A stretch of DNA of 64,000 nt from JALOOE01 sp964423545 (lineage in GTDB: Bacteria; Chloroflexota; Anaerolineae; CG2-30-64-16), in assembly GCA_964423545.1 (NCBI GenBank), contig CAYRFV010000001.1, positions 1 to 64,000 on the forward strand. Reading direction: 5' to 3'. How positions within the stretch are numbered: position 1 is the stretch's first letter; every line of letters starts with the position of its first letter. Both the position numbers and the translations under genes were made by a program. This document shows positions 47,068-56,254 of this stretch, piece after piece. The notes under the pieces are model-generated. The model ran no database searches. It was not told where the DNA came from and was given only the letters and a program-made list of their open reading frames with translations.

Positions 47068-48714
47068 ATGACCGATGCCTCGAAGGCCAACACTGCTGGT
47101 TGGTCCGTGCTCGCCATGTTGGCTGCAGCGCAGTTCATCATGGTGCTCGACACGACGGTGATGAACGTGTCGATCTCACAGGTCGTCGAGGATCTCAACA
47201 CGACTGTCGTCGGGTTGCAGACGGCGATCACGCTTTACACGCTTGTCATGGCCGCGTTCATGCTGCTGGGCGGCAAGCTCGGCGACCGCTGGGGCGCAAG
47301 ACGAGCCTTTGCCATCGGCATGCTCATCTACGGCACCGGATCGCTCATCACGGCCTTCTCGCCCACCCTTGGCGTATTGCTGGTCGGGTGGTCATTCATT
47401 GAGGGCTTCGGCGCCATCCTGGTGATCCCGGCGATCGCTGCACTGACAGCGGCCAACTACGCCGGTCGCCAGCGCGCCATGGCCTACGGCATCCTGGGCG
47501 GCGTCAATGGGATGTCGGCCGCGCTCGGCCCGCTGATCGGCGGCTGGGTGACGGCCAACTTCACGTGGCGGCTCGTCTTCGCCGCCGAGACAGCCACCGT
47601 GCTGGTGCTCATGCTCTTCCTGCGCGCGATCCCTGCGACGCCCGGACGCCGCGGCAAACTCGACCTCGGCGGTGCATTCCTGTCAGCCGCCGGCCTGGGA
47701 CTTGCCGTGTTCGGCATCCTGCGCTCGAGCCAGTGGGGCTGGATTACGCCCAAACCCGCGGCGCCCGCGACGCCTCTCGGCCTCTCGCCGGTGATTTGGC
47801 TGATCGTGGGCGGCCTCATTCTGCTGGGGCTTTTCATCCGACGAGAGGAGGCCTTGATGGCCGCCGGCGGCGAGCCACTCCTGGATGTCGGACTGCTCAA
47901 GATCCCGCGCTTGCGAGCAGGCCTGAACACCCTGGCCAGCCAGCAGTTCATGATCATGGGCATCTTCTTCGTGCTGCCGCTCTATCTGCAGACGGTGCTC
48001 GGTTACAACTCACTACAGACCGGCGTCATCATCTTGCCCCTATCGCTGAGCTTGTTCGCATCGGCGCTCCTGGGCGCCTCACTGACCGCGCGCTTCGCGC
48101 CGAGACGCATCGTCGAATTCGGCCTGGGGGCCATGATCGCCGGCGCGGTCCTGCTCATCGCCTTCACCGGGCCGGACCTGCGCTCGGTCGGCTTTACCCT
48201 GGCGTTGGCGCTGGTGGGTGCGGGCAACGGGCTTCAGGTCTCGCAGCTCGGCAACGAAATCATGTCATCAGTCGCGGCCGAACGCGGCAGCGAGGCCGGC
48301 GGCCTGCAGGGAACCTCGATGAACCTCGGCGCCTCGTTGGGAACCGCACTGGTCGGCTCGGTGCTGATCGCGTCCCTGGTGAGCAACTTCCAGAGCGCGG
48401 TGCTGGCCAACCCCGTGCTTACAGATGTAAGCAGCCAATTGGTGACTGCGGCAGAGCAAAACGCCAACTTCGTCAGCGTCGCGCAGGTGCAGGCCGGCGC
48501 GGAGCAGGCGGACCTGACCCCCGAGCAGGTGGATGCGGTCACGATGGAATACGCCAACGCGCAGATTTCGGCGCTCAAGGCGGCTTTCGCCCTGGTCGCC
48601 GTGGCCGCGCTCATCGCGCTATGGTATGTGCGCCGCTTGCCGACGAAAGCCGGGCCCAACGACTCGGGTGAGTCGCCCGCAGCCGCCGCGGCGGCTGCCG
48701 CGGCGACGGGCTGA
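47068..48714 (+). CDS. MFS multidrug exporter, DHA2 (14-helix) type
   Basis: A 548-residue drug:proton antiporter. The family motif A reads GGKLGDRWGARRAF and the first helix has FIMVLDTTVMNVSISQV, typical of the DHA2/EmrB group. About 14 helices are apparent, with a long last loop near residues 430-500. The start at 47068 is placed before the first helix, with a weak AAGGA upstream; the frame is open earlier but overlaps the SulP gene. Substrates are unknown. Confidence 0.88.
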   Translation: MTDASKANTAGWSVLAMLAAAQFIMVLDTTVMNVSISQVVEDLNTTVVGLQTAITLYTLVMAAFMLLGGKLGDRWGARRAFAIGMLIYGTGSLITAFSPTLGVLLVGWSFIEGFGAILVIPAIAALTAANYAGRQRAMAYGILGGVNGMSAALGPLIGGWVTANFTWRLVFAAETATVLVLMLFLRAIPATPGRRGKLDLGGAFLSAAGLGLAVFGILRSSQWGWITPKPAAPATPLGLSPVIWLIVGGLILLGLFIRREEALMAAGGEPLLDVGLLKIPRLRAGLNTLASQQFMIMGIFFVLPLYLQTVLGYNSLQTGVIILPLSLSLFASALLGASLTARFAPRRIVEFGLGAMIAGAVLLIAFTGPDLRSVGFTLALALVGAGNGLQVSQLGNEIMSSVAAERGSEAGGLQGTSMNLGASLGTALVGSVLIASLVSNFQSAVLANPVLTDVSSQLVTAAEQNANFVSVAQVQAGAEQADLTPEQVDAVTMEYANAQISALKAAFALVAVAALIALWYVRRLPTKAGPNDSGESPAAAAAAAAATG

Positions 48715-48727
48715 TGAGGGTGCGCGC

Positions 48728-49009
48728 ATGACGGATGGCATCGCCATCGCCGCTTTCTGGGGCGGATTGGCTGCCGCATCGCTCGTTGTCGGCGCCGTGC
48801 TGGCAGTGCGCCACCCACCGGCAGAGCGGACCACCGGCGCGGTGATGGGATTCGGCGCAGGTGCGCTGCTCGGCGGCATCGCATATGAAGTGGCGCCGGA
48901 GTCGATGATGAACGATCTGGGGTGGGGCATCCTCGCCGCCTTCGCGGCGGGCGCGATGCTGACGACACTTGGTTTCGTGATGGCCACGACCCTGCCGGTG
49001 CTGGAGTAA
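48728..49009 (+). CDS. Short ZIP-like membrane protein (probably truncated)
   Basis: A 93-residue protein with three predicted helices. AAASLVVGAVLAVRH and GAVMGFGAGALLGGIAYEVA resemble the first helices of ZIP-family metal transporters, where EVAPE-type residues line the path. Full ZIP proteins are about 240 residues or more with eight helices, so this is either a fragment or a short relative. It starts 13 bases after the MFS stop. No downstream continuation was found in any frame. Confidence 0.55.
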   Translation: MTDGIAIAAFWGGLAAASLVVGAVLAVRHPPAERTTGAVMGFGAGALLGGIAYEVAPESMMNDLGWGILAAFAAGAMLTTLGFVMATTLPVLE

Positions 49010-49063
49010 CCGGCGCGGGACGACAGGCTTGAGTTGTCGCACCCATACAAGGAGCAAAGTCTA

Positions 49064-50149
49064 ATGGGAGAACGTATCGGCATCGTGACCGGGGGCGGTG
49101 ACTGCCCCGGCCTCAACGCAGTCATTCGCGCCGTGGTCAAGGCGGCGGCTCATCGCGGCTGGGAGTCTGTCGGCTTCCTGGGTGGGTACGAGGGGATGCT
49201 TGCCCCTTTGAGCTATCGGCCGCTCGACTACCGACAGATGGGTGGCCTGCTCTTTCGCGGGGGGACCATTCTGGGCACCAGCAACCGCGGGCGCTTTGCC
49301 GCCAAGACCGGGCACGGTGAGGTGCGCCGCGTACCCGACGAGATCTTGCAGGAGGCGAGGCGCAATTTCGATGCGCTCGGCCTGCGCGCCCTGGTCTGCA
49401 TCGGCGGCGACGGCTCGCTGACGATTGCCCAACAGCTATACGAGACCGGCGTGCCCGTCGTCGGCGTACCCAAGACAATCGACAACGATCTCGATGCCAC
49501 CATCATGACCTTTGGGTTCGAGACAGCCGTGACGTGCGCAGTCGATGCCCTCGACCGGCTGCACAGCACCGCCGAGAGCCACGGTCGCGTGATGGTGCTG
49601 GAGGTGATGGGGCGATACGCAGGCTGGATTGCCGGCTTCGCGGGGCTGGCAGGTGGGGCGGATGTCATCCTGATCCCGGAAATTCCGTTCAATTTCGATT
49701 CCGTTGTGGCGAAGATCGAGGAACGAGAGGCGGCCGGCAAACACTTCACCGTCATCGTCGCGGCGGAGGGAGCCCGGCTGGCAGGCGGAGGCTTCGTGAC
49801 CGCCGGCGAGGGCGGGACCAACCGCGAGGCGCGATTGGGTGGGATCGGCCAGATGGTCGCTGGCGAGGTCGAGATGCGAACGGGCAAGGAGAGTCGCGCC
49901 GTCGTGCTGGGCCACCTGCAGCGCGGCGGCGCGCCGACGGCGTGGGATCGCCAGCTCTGCACGCGTTTCGGCGTCAGCGCCGTCGAGCTCATCACCCAAG
50001 AACGATACGGTCACATGGTCGCGCTGACCCGCGGCGGCATCGAGCCGGTGCTCCTCACGGACGCCATCGACAAGATCCGCACCGTGCCGCCGGACGGCGA
50101 ACTCGTGCGCGTAGGCCGAGCCATCGGAATCAGCTTCGGCAACGAGTAG
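49064..50149 (+). CDS. pfkA: 6-phosphofructokinase
   Basis: A 361-residue glycolytic kinase. GIVTGGGDCPGLNAVIR opens the fold, CIGGDGSL (G117) and VPKTIDNDL (K137) form the phosphoryl-donor site, and EVMGRYAGWIA and GHLQRGG are substrate elements. Gly at the GGDGS position indicates ATP use, whereas Lys in PKTIDND is the residue seen in pyrophosphate-type enzymes, so the pair is mixed. AAGGAG lies 9 bases before the ATG. It converges with the adenine deaminase gene. Confidence 0.92.
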   Translation: MGERIGIVTGGGDCPGLNAVIRAVVKAAAHRGWESVGFLGGYEGMLAPLSYRPLDYRQMGGLLFRGGTILGTSNRGRFAAKTGHGEVRRVPDEILQEARRNFDALGLRALVCIGGDGSLTIAQQLYETGVPVVGVPKTIDNDLDATIMTFGFETAVTCAVDALDRLHSTAESHGRVMVLEVMGRYAGWIAGFAGLAGGADVILIPEIPFNFDSVVAKIEEREAAGKHFTVIVAAEGARLAGGGFVTAGEGGTNREARLGGIGQMVAGEVEMRTGKESRAVVLGHLQRGGAPTAWDRQLCTRFGVSAVELITQERYGHMVALTRGGIEPVLLTDAIDKIRTVPPDGELVRVGRAIGISFGNE

Positions 50150-50179
50150 CGCCGTTCGAAACCGCAGCCACCCGCACCG

Positions 50180-51892
50180 TCAATCGTCGACCCAAAGCGG
50201 CACGATCTTGAACTGATCTACGTCGACCAACCCCTGGTCGGTCAGCTTCAGATGAGGAATCACCTCAAGCGCCAGGAAGCTGAGGGCCATGAACGGGTCG
50301 TGCATATTCGAGCCGAGCGTGTGGGCGGCGCCGATAACATCGTCCAGCGCGCGGCGCACCTCAGCGATCGGCTTGTTCGACATCAGCCCGGCCACGGGCA
50401 GCGGCAAACGCGCGAGTATGCGCACACCGTCGGCGACGGCCAGCCCGCCGCCCATGTCAGCGATGGCGCCCGCCGCGGTGCTGAGCGAGATGTTATCGGT
50501 GCCGGCCACGATCAAGTTGTGGTGGTCGTGCGCAATCGTGGAGGCGATGGCGCCGCGGCGCAGTCCGAGCCCCTGCACAAATCCCTTGCCGACGTGTCCC
50601 GTCGCCATGTGCCGCTCGATCACCGCCAGCTTGATGATGTCGCGATCGATATCGGGCACCGCGAAGCCGGACGCCGTTGGTATCTCGAGGAGGCGATCTT
50701 CCGTCATGAGGTCATCGGGCGCTGTGCCGATGACGTGGGCATGGCGACCCTCGGCCGGGATCGTGAAATCGACGGTGTGCCAGTTCACATTGATCGAGCC
50801 GCGCAGATAGGAGGGGCGCTCTGGCAGTTCGAAGGGCAGCATCCGGCCGTTTTCCGCGACCACCTGTCCCCCGCGGATCACCAGGCGAACGGCGAACTCC
50901 TGTAGATCGTCAAAGACGATCAGATCGGCGCGATGTCCAGGCCGGATGCCGCCGCGATCGTAGAGGCGAAACCACTCGGCGGGATTGAGGGTCGCCATTC
51001 GGATCGCATTCACCGGGTCGATGCCGGCGCGAATTGCGCTGCGCACCAGGTGATCGACGCTGCCTTCGTCGAGCAGGTCGCCCGGATGGCGGTCATCGGT
51101 GCAGAAGCAGATGCGCCGGGCGTTGTCTGGGGTGATCATGGGCAGCAGCCTGGACAGGTTGTGCGCGTTGGTCGCTTCACGAATCAGGATATACATGCCC
51201 AGCCGCAGCTTCTCCAGCGCCTCCTCCGTGGTGGTGCATTCGTGGTCCGAACCGATGCCGGCCGCCAGGTACGCGTTCAGATCCTTGCCGCTCAGGCCGG
51301 GCGCGTGCCCGTCCAACACGCGGGTCTTGAACGCATCGAGCTTTTCCAGCACGATCGGATCCTCGCGGACAACGCCTGGATAGTTCATCATTTCCGCCAA
51401 GCCCAGCACCCAGCGGTCGTTCTGCAGCGCAGAGATATCTTTCGCCTCCAAATAGGCGCCGGCGGTTGCCATGTGCGTGGCAGGCACACACGACGGCACC
51501 ATCACGAACATGCTGAGCTGGCCGTACTTGGCCTGATCGAACATGTAGCGGATGCCGTCGAGCCCCAGGACATTGGTGATCTCGTGCGGATCGGCAATGA
51601 CTGATGTGACGCCGCGCGGCACAACTGTCGCGGCAAATTGTCGGACGCCGACCATCGCACTCTCGATGTGCACGTGCGCGTCGATCAGGCCCGGCGCCAG
51701 GTAACTCCCCATAAGGTCAATGTCGCGTTGGCCGCTGTACCCGGTCCCGACCCCCGCAATACGGCCGTTGACGATCGCTACATCCGTCGGATAGATTTCG
51801 TTGGAGTAGACGTTCACGAGGCGAGCATTGCGCAGCACCAAGTCGGCAGGCGCGTCACCGCGAGCAACACGAATCACATCGTTGAGTTCCAT
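50180..51892 (-). CDS. ade: Adenine deaminase
   Basis: A 570-residue amidohydrolase that converts adenine to hypoxanthine and ammonia. The metal-binding DAHVHIESAMV, VIADPHEITNVLG, GHAPGLSGKDLNAY and FCTDDRHPGDL are the AdeC signatures, and the C-terminal domain contains ASTIAHDHHNLIVAGTD. The length is typical. It is divergent from a complete BMP-type importer, suggesting purine uptake followed by deamination. Confidence 0.96.
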   Translation of the reverse strand: MELNDVIRVARGDAPADLVLRNARLVNVYSNEIYPTDVAIVNGRIAGVGTGYSGQRDIDLMGSYLAPGLIDAHVHIESAMVGVRQFAATVVPRGVTSVIADPHEITNVLGLDGIRYMFDQAKYGQLSMFVMVPSCVPATHMATAGAYLEAKDISALQNDRWVLGLAEMMNYPGVVREDPIVLEKLDAFKTRVLDGHAPGLSGKDLNAYLAAGIGSDHECTTTEEALEKLRLGMYILIREATNAHNLSRLLPMITPDNARRICFCTDDRHPGDLLDEGSVDHLVRSAIRAGIDPVNAIRMATLNPAEWFRLYDRGGIRPGHRADLIVFDDLQEFAVRLVIRGGQVVAENGRMLPFELPERPSYLRGSINVNWHTVDFTIPAEGRHAHVIGTAPDDLMTEDRLLEIPTASGFAVPDIDRDIIKLAVIERHMATGHVGKGFVQGLGLRRGAIASTIAHDHHNLIVAGTDNISLSTAAGAIADMGGGLAVADGVRILARLPLPVAGLMSNKPIAEVRRALDDVIGAAHTLGSNMHDPFMALSFLALEVIPHLKLTDQGLVDVDQFKIVPLWVDD

Positions 51893-51991
51893 GGCTTCTC
51901 CCGGATGCTCCAGACGAAGGCTGAACGCTGGACGCTAAGAGCGAGCGGCAACGGCGCCGGATTCAACCTGCCTGGCTTCAGGTCGCGATCG

Positions 51992-52000
51992 ATTATACCA
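51992..52000 (-). promoter_or_regulatory. Extended -10 promoter of adenine deaminase
   Basis: On the - strand, TGGTATAAT lies at 52000-51992, a perfect extended -10 box. There is no good -35. It is about 100 bases before the ade ATG. Confidence 0.5.
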
Positions 52001-52037
52001 TACCTCGCACTGCCCTCGCTGACATGACGCCGGTCAT

Positions 52038-52066
52038 TTGCATCGAATGGTAACCTGAAATACAAT
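52038..52066 (+). promoter_or_regulatory. Promoter of the second BMP-type importer
   Basis: TTGCAT (52038-52043), 17 bases, TACAAT (52061-52066). The resulting leader to the ATG at 52205 is about 130 bases, long for this region. The 312-base gap 51893-52204 thus holds two divergent promoters and the leader. Confidence 0.55.
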
Positions 52067-52132
52067 CAAGGTCGAGATTTGCCCCATCGAGTCGGCTTTG
52101 CTTCATATCCGGTTTTGCGAGTTCCGCGAAAG

Positions 52133-52167
52133 GTGGTGATAGAGCAGCACAGCCTTTCCTATACCAC
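52133..52167 (+). other. Leader hairpin upstream of the importer lipoprotein gene
   Basis: GTGGTGATAG (52133-52142) pairs with CTATACCAC (52159-52167) with one bulged G and a 16-base loop. It ends 23 bases before AAGGAGG. I recognise no known riboswitch. Confidence 0.4.
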
Positions 52168-52204
52168 GTGACAAGTGCACCACTTTCAGTAAGGAGGAGT
52201 GTCC

Positions 52205-53515
52205 ATGGTCACCCATCGCATCTGGGGCGTAATCGCCCTCCTCGTCGTTCTTTCGCTGATCGTCGGCGCCTGTGCGCCGGCCCCGGCTCCGGCCCCGGCT
52301 GCCCCGGCAGCCAAAGCTGAGCCGACCAAAGCCCCTGCGGCTCCTGCGGCGACGGCAGCGCCCGCCGCGAAAGCTGAGCCGACCAAGGCGCCCGAAAAAG
52401 CTGCGCTGCAGATTCCGGATGTGCAACCCGGCAAGTTCAATGTGGCGATGGTTCTGATCGGCCCGCATGATGACGGCGGATGGAGCCAGGCTCACTACGA
52501 GGGGCTGGAGTACATCAAGAAGAACATGCCGGACGCGAACATCGCTTATGTTGAGAACGTGCCTGAGGGCGCCGACTCGGAGCAGGTGTTCCGGAGCCTG
52601 GCCCGCAAAGGCTTCAACCTGATCTTCGGCACCTCCTTCGGCTTCATGGACCCGATGGAAACGGTTGCCAACGAGTTCCCGAAGGCCACCTTCATTCATA
52701 TCAGTGGGTTCAAGTCGAACGGCAAGAACTTCGGCAACTTGTTCGGCGCGATGGAGAACATGAAGTACCTGGCGGGCATGATCGCAGGCGCGCGCGCGAA
52801 GAAAGACGGCAATCCGAAGCTGGGCTACATGGCGACGTTCCCCATCCCCGAGGAGCTGCGCCTGGGCAACGCCATCGCACTGGGCATGAAGAAGACCTGT
52901 CCGGAATGTACGATGGATGTGCGCTGGATCAACACCTGGCACGATCCTGTCCTTGAGAAGCAGGCGGCGGAGTCGCTGTTTGACGCAGGCGCGCAGGTGG
53001 TCTTCACCGGTGCGGATACGCCTGCCGTGGCGGATGTGGCGCAGGCTAAGGGGAAATGGGGCATCACGTACGACTGGGTTGGCTCCTGCAAGGTTGACCG
53101 CTGCCTGACTGCACCGTATTGGAACTGGGGCCCGGTCTACGCAGATATCGCCAAGAAGGTGAAGGACGGCTCCTACAAGCCGGGTTGGGAGTACTTCGAT
53201 TCTGACAGCGGCGCGTTGGGTCTCTTCGGACTGATGGAAGGCCAGCAGCCGACAAAGGGCATGCAAGACCTGCCGGCCGATGTCATGCAGCAAGTGAAAG
53301 ACACGTTGGCCAAGATGAACAAGGGCCAGCTCACGCGGTTCGATGTCTTCGCCGGCGAGATCAAGGACAACAAGGGGAAGATCGTTGTGCCCAAGGGCGA
53401 GAAGATGGTTCAGGCCGATCTCGACCAGTTCCCGCCCGGCGCCGAAGGCCTGAAGTGCAAGTACTGCATGTACTGGTGGGCGGAGGGCATCACCGCCGAG
53501 CTGCCGAAACAGTAA
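52205..53515 (+). CDS. BMP-family substrate-binding lipoprotein (purine/nucleoside-type)
   Basis: A 436-residue exported lipoprotein with the lipobox LIVGAC (Cys23) and an Ala-Pro-Thr-Lys linker to about residue 75. The BMP domain has VLIGPHDDGGWSQAHYEGL, GFNLIFGTSFGFMDP, GAMENMKYLAGMIAGA and QVVFTGADTPAVADVA. Three cysteine pairs (CPEC, CKVDRC, CKYC) are unusual for a binding protein. AAGGAGG (52191) selects the ATG at 52205 over the GTG at 52199. Divergence from ade suggests a purine or nucleoside ligand. Confidence 0.9.
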   Translation: MVTHRIWGVIALLVVLSLIVGACAPAPAPAPAAPAAKAEPTKAPAAPAATAAPAAKAEPTKAPEKAALQIPDVQPGKFNVAMVLIGPHDDGGWSQAHYEGLEYIKKNMPDANIAYVENVPEGADSEQVFRSLARKGFNLIFGTSFGFMDPMETVANEFPKATFIHISGFKSNGKNFGNLFGAMENMKYLAGMIAGARAKKDGNPKLGYMATFPIPEELRLGNAIALGMKKTCPECTMDVRWINTWHDPVLEKQAAESLFDAGAQVVFTGADTPAVADVAQAKGKWGITYDWVGSCKVDRCLTAPYWNWGPVYADIAKKVKDGSYKPGWEYFDSDSGALGLFGLMEGQQPTKGMQDLPADVMQQVKDTLAKMNKGQLTRFDVFAGEIKDNKGKIVVPKGEKMVQADLDQFPPGAEGLKCKYCMYWWAEGITAELPKQ

Positions 53516-53529
53516 GCCGGTGGATGAGC

Positions 53530-53560
53530 GCTGGTAGACTGGGTGAACCAGTCTACCAGC
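53530..53560 (+). other. 13-bp perfect hairpin after the binding-protein gene
   Basis: GCTGGTAGACTGG (53530-53542), loop GTGAA, CCAGTCTACCAGC (53548-53560). No U-tract follows. It sits between the lipoprotein stop and the ATPase gene, as in the other two importers of the window. Confidence 0.85.
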
Positions 53561-53591
53561 TGTGCCGCTTCAGCATCCCCATGAGGTCCCC

Positions 53592-55127
53592 ATGCCCGAA
53601 CCCGTCAACGCCGTTGAAATGCGGGGCATCGTCAAGCGGTTCCCTGGCATCCTCGCCAACGACCATGTGGACTTCGATCTGAAGCAGGGTGAGGTGCACG
53701 CTTTGCTCGGAGAGAATGGCGCCGGCAAGAGCACCTTGATGAACGTCCTGGCGGGTCTCTACAAACAGGACGAGGGCACCATCACGGTGAACAGCAAGCG
53801 CGTCAGCTTCAATTCCCCGCGCGACGCGATTGCGGCCGGGCTCGGCATGGTGCACCAACACTTCATGTTGGTCCCGTCTCAGACAGTCACCGAGAACATC
53901 GTTCTTGGTCTCGACGCACCGCGTTTCATGCTGCGCCTGCCCGAATTGGATCGCCAGGTACTGGAGCTTCAGGCGCGCTACGGTCTCAAAGTAGATCCCA
54001 AAGCAAGAATCTGGCAGCTCTCCGTCGGCGAACAGCAGCGCGTCGAGATTCTGAAGATGCTGTATCGTGGGGCGCGCGTCCTGATCATGGATGAGCCGAC
54101 GGCCGTCCTGACGCCGCAGGAAGTGGATGATCTCTTCGTCACGCTTCGCGGCATGGTCGCAAGCGGACACTCCATCGTCTTCATCAGTCACAAGCTCGAC
54201 GAGGTGCTTGCAATCGCCAACCGGATCACCGTGCTGCAGCGTGGCCGCGTCACGGCTGCCGGGCTCCCGGCGCAGTCGGTGAGCAAGCGCGAGTTGGCGC
54301 AGCTGATGGTCGGGCGTGAGATCGTCTTCGCGCTCCAGAAGCCGCCCGGCCAACCTGGCGTTGTGGTGCTCGATCTGCACGATATCTGTGCGGACAACGA
54401 CCGCGGGTTGCCAGCGCTGCGCGGCCTGGGGTTGCAGGTGCGCGCCGGCGAGATCGTCGGGATGGCAGGCGTGGCCGGCAACGGTCAGAGCGAGCTGGCG
54501 CAGGTGATCACCGGCCTGCGCAAGGTCACGCGCGGACAGGTGCTGATCAACGGGGAAAGCGTCGCCAATCGGCCGCCCGCCACGGCGATCGCGCGCCGCG
54601 TCGCCCACGTACCGGAGGACCGCACCGGGGTTGGCAGTGCGCCCGGTCTCAGCATCGCTGACAACCTGATCATGAAGAACTACCGGTCAGCGCCGATCAC
54701 CAATGGGTGGGTGCTGAACCGGCCGGTGATTGCCCAGCACGCGGAGTCGCTGAAGAAGGCCTACGACATCGCTGCGCCGTCGATCGAGGTGCAGGCGCGT
54801 CTGCTCTCAGGCGGCAACCTGCAGAAGGCGATCCTTGCACGCGAGATATCGGCCGGCCCCAGGCTGATCGTGGCGGTGCAACCGACGCGCGGACTCGATG
54901 TGGGTGCCATCGAGGCGGTGCATCGAGTGCTGCTCGATGAGCGCGCTCGCGGCACGGCGATTCTGCTCATCTCAGAAGAGCTTGACGAGCTTGTGTCGCT
55001 CTCCGACCGCATCGTCGGCATCTACGAGGGCGAGATCATGGGCGAGCTGCGGGCCGAAGCCGCAACGCTGGAGCAGATCGGCTTGATGATGGCGGGGCAG
55101 CGCCTGGATGCGACGGCGAAAGGATGA
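53592..55127 (+). CDS. BMP-type ABC importer ATPase (two ABC domains)
   Basis: A 511-residue double ATPase. Domain 1 has GENGAGKST, LSVGEQQRVEILK and LIMDEPTAVLTP; domain 2 has GVAGNGQSELA, LSGGNLQKAILARE and VAVQPTRGLDVGA. It is the paralogue of the - strand ATPase at 16848-18419, with the same architecture. GAGG precedes the ATG at 53592. The permease gene follows within 6 bases. Confidence 0.93.
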   Translation: MPEPVNAVEMRGIVKRFPGILANDHVDFDLKQGEVHALLGENGAGKSTLMNVLAGLYKQDEGTITVNSKRVSFNSPRDAIAAGLGMVHQHFMLVPSQTVTENIVLGLDAPRFMLRLPELDRQVLELQARYGLKVDPKARIWQLSVGEQQRVEILKMLYRGARVLIMDEPTAVLTPQEVDDLFVTLRGMVASGHSIVFISHKLDEVLAIANRITVLQRGRVTAAGLPAQSVSKRELAQLMVGREIVFALQKPPGQPGVVVLDLHDICADNDRGLPALRGLGLQVRAGEIVGMAGVAGNGQSELAQVITGLRKVTRGQVLINGESVANRPPATAIARRVAHVPEDRTGVGSAPGLSIADNLIMKNYRSAPITNGWVLNRPVIAQHAESLKKAYDIAAPSIEVQARLLSGGNLQKAILAREISAGPRLIVAVQPTRGLDVGAIEAVHRVLLDERARGTAILLISEELDELVSLSDRIVGIYEGEIMGELRAEAATLEQIGLMMAGQRLDATAKG

Positions 55128-55133
55128 CAGACG

Positions 55134-56249
55134 ATGGCGGTGGATGAGACTGCGAGGGCTGGCCTCCGTTTGCCGTGGAGTGTGCGCATCGAACCGCGCC
55201 TGCAAGCCCCGCGCTGGCTGCCGGCCGCGACCTCGGTGGGTGCGCTGGTGCTGGCCTTCATCATCGGAGGGGTCATCATCCAGTTGGCAGGCGGCGATCC
55301 GATTCGATCCTATCTCCACATCGCCAAGGCAGCGTTCGGCAGCGTCGGCGTGCTCAACGACACCCTGGTGAAGGCGACGCCACTGATCCTGGTGGGGTTG
55401 GCGTGTGCGCTGGCATTCCGCATGCGACTCTGGAACATCGGGGCCGAAGGGCAGTTCTTCCTGGGCGCATGGGGCGCCAGCGCCGTAGTGCTGATTCCAC
55501 TGCTGCCGAAGACGACGCCAGCGCCGATCATGCTCCTGGCGATGGCGCTGGCTGGCTTCCTCTGCGGCGCTCTCTGGGCCTGGTTGCCCGGTTTTCTGAA
55601 AGCGCGGCTCAACGTCAACGAGGTCGTGACGACCCTGATGATGAACTACATCGCCGTATCATGGGTGTTGTACTGGGTGTTCGGCGCCTGGAGCGAGGGC
55701 GGCTTCCAGATGTCGCCGGTCTTCCCCAAGAACGCGTGGCTGCCGCGCTTGACCGATTACGCCGGACAGGTCGATGCCTTCGCCGGCCTCACGCTGCACT
55801 TCGGCTTCCTCTTCGGCCTGGCTGCGGCCGCCGTCATCTGGTTCATCATCAATCGCAGCCGATGGGGCTATGAAATCCGCCTGATCGGCGACAACCCACG
55901 CGCTGCGAATTATGCCGGCGTGAACATCGTGCGCAACACGGTCCTGGTGATGATGCTTTCGGGCGGCCTGGCCGGGCTGGCGGGCATGTCGGAGATCGCC
56001 GGGGTCGTCCACCGACTGCAGGGCGCCATCTCTCCCGGTTACGGTTTCACCGGCATCATCATCGCCTGGCTGGCAAAACTTAACCCGTTCGCCGTGGTCC
56101 TGGTATCCATCCTGTTCGGCGGCCTCATCCTCGCCGGACGTGAGATACAACCGTCCGGCGTCCCGCGCATGCTTCAAGGGATCATCTTGTTCTGCGTCAT
56201 CGCCAGCGATGTCTTGCTGAGGTATCGCGTGCGGATCGTGCGGAGATAG
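55134..56249 (+). CDS. BMP-type ABC importer permease (COG4603-like)
   Basis: A 371-residue polytopic permease with LVKATPLILVGLACALAFR, NIGAEGQFFLGAWGA, ARLNVNEVVTTLMMNYIAV and LIGDNPRAANYAGVNI. These match the first permease of the importer family and the protein at 20581-21708. It starts 6 bases after the ATPase stop. Confidence 0.93.
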   Translation: MAVDETARAGLRLPWSVRIEPRLQAPRWLPAATSVGALVLAFIIGGVIIQLAGGDPIRSYLHIAKAAFGSVGVLNDTLVKATPLILVGLACALAFRMRLWNIGAEGQFFLGAWGASAVVLIPLLPKTTPAPIMLLAMALAGFLCGALWAWLPGFLKARLNVNEVVTTLMMNYIAVSWVLYWVFGAWSEGGFQMSPVFPKNAWLPRLTDYAGQVDAFAGLTLHFGFLFGLAAAAVIWFIINRSRWGYEIRLIGDNPRAANYAGVNIVRNTVLVMMLSGGLAGLAGMSEIAGVVHRLQGAISPGYGFTGIIIAWLAKLNPFAVVLVSILFGGLILAGREIQPSGVPRMLQGIILFCVIASDVLLRYRVRIVRR

Positions 56250-56254
56250 CGCCC

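Noticed and set aside
52067..52204. Purine riboswitch upstream of the BMP lipoprotein
   Set aside because: The three-helix purine riboswitch core and its conserved loop sequences were not seen.
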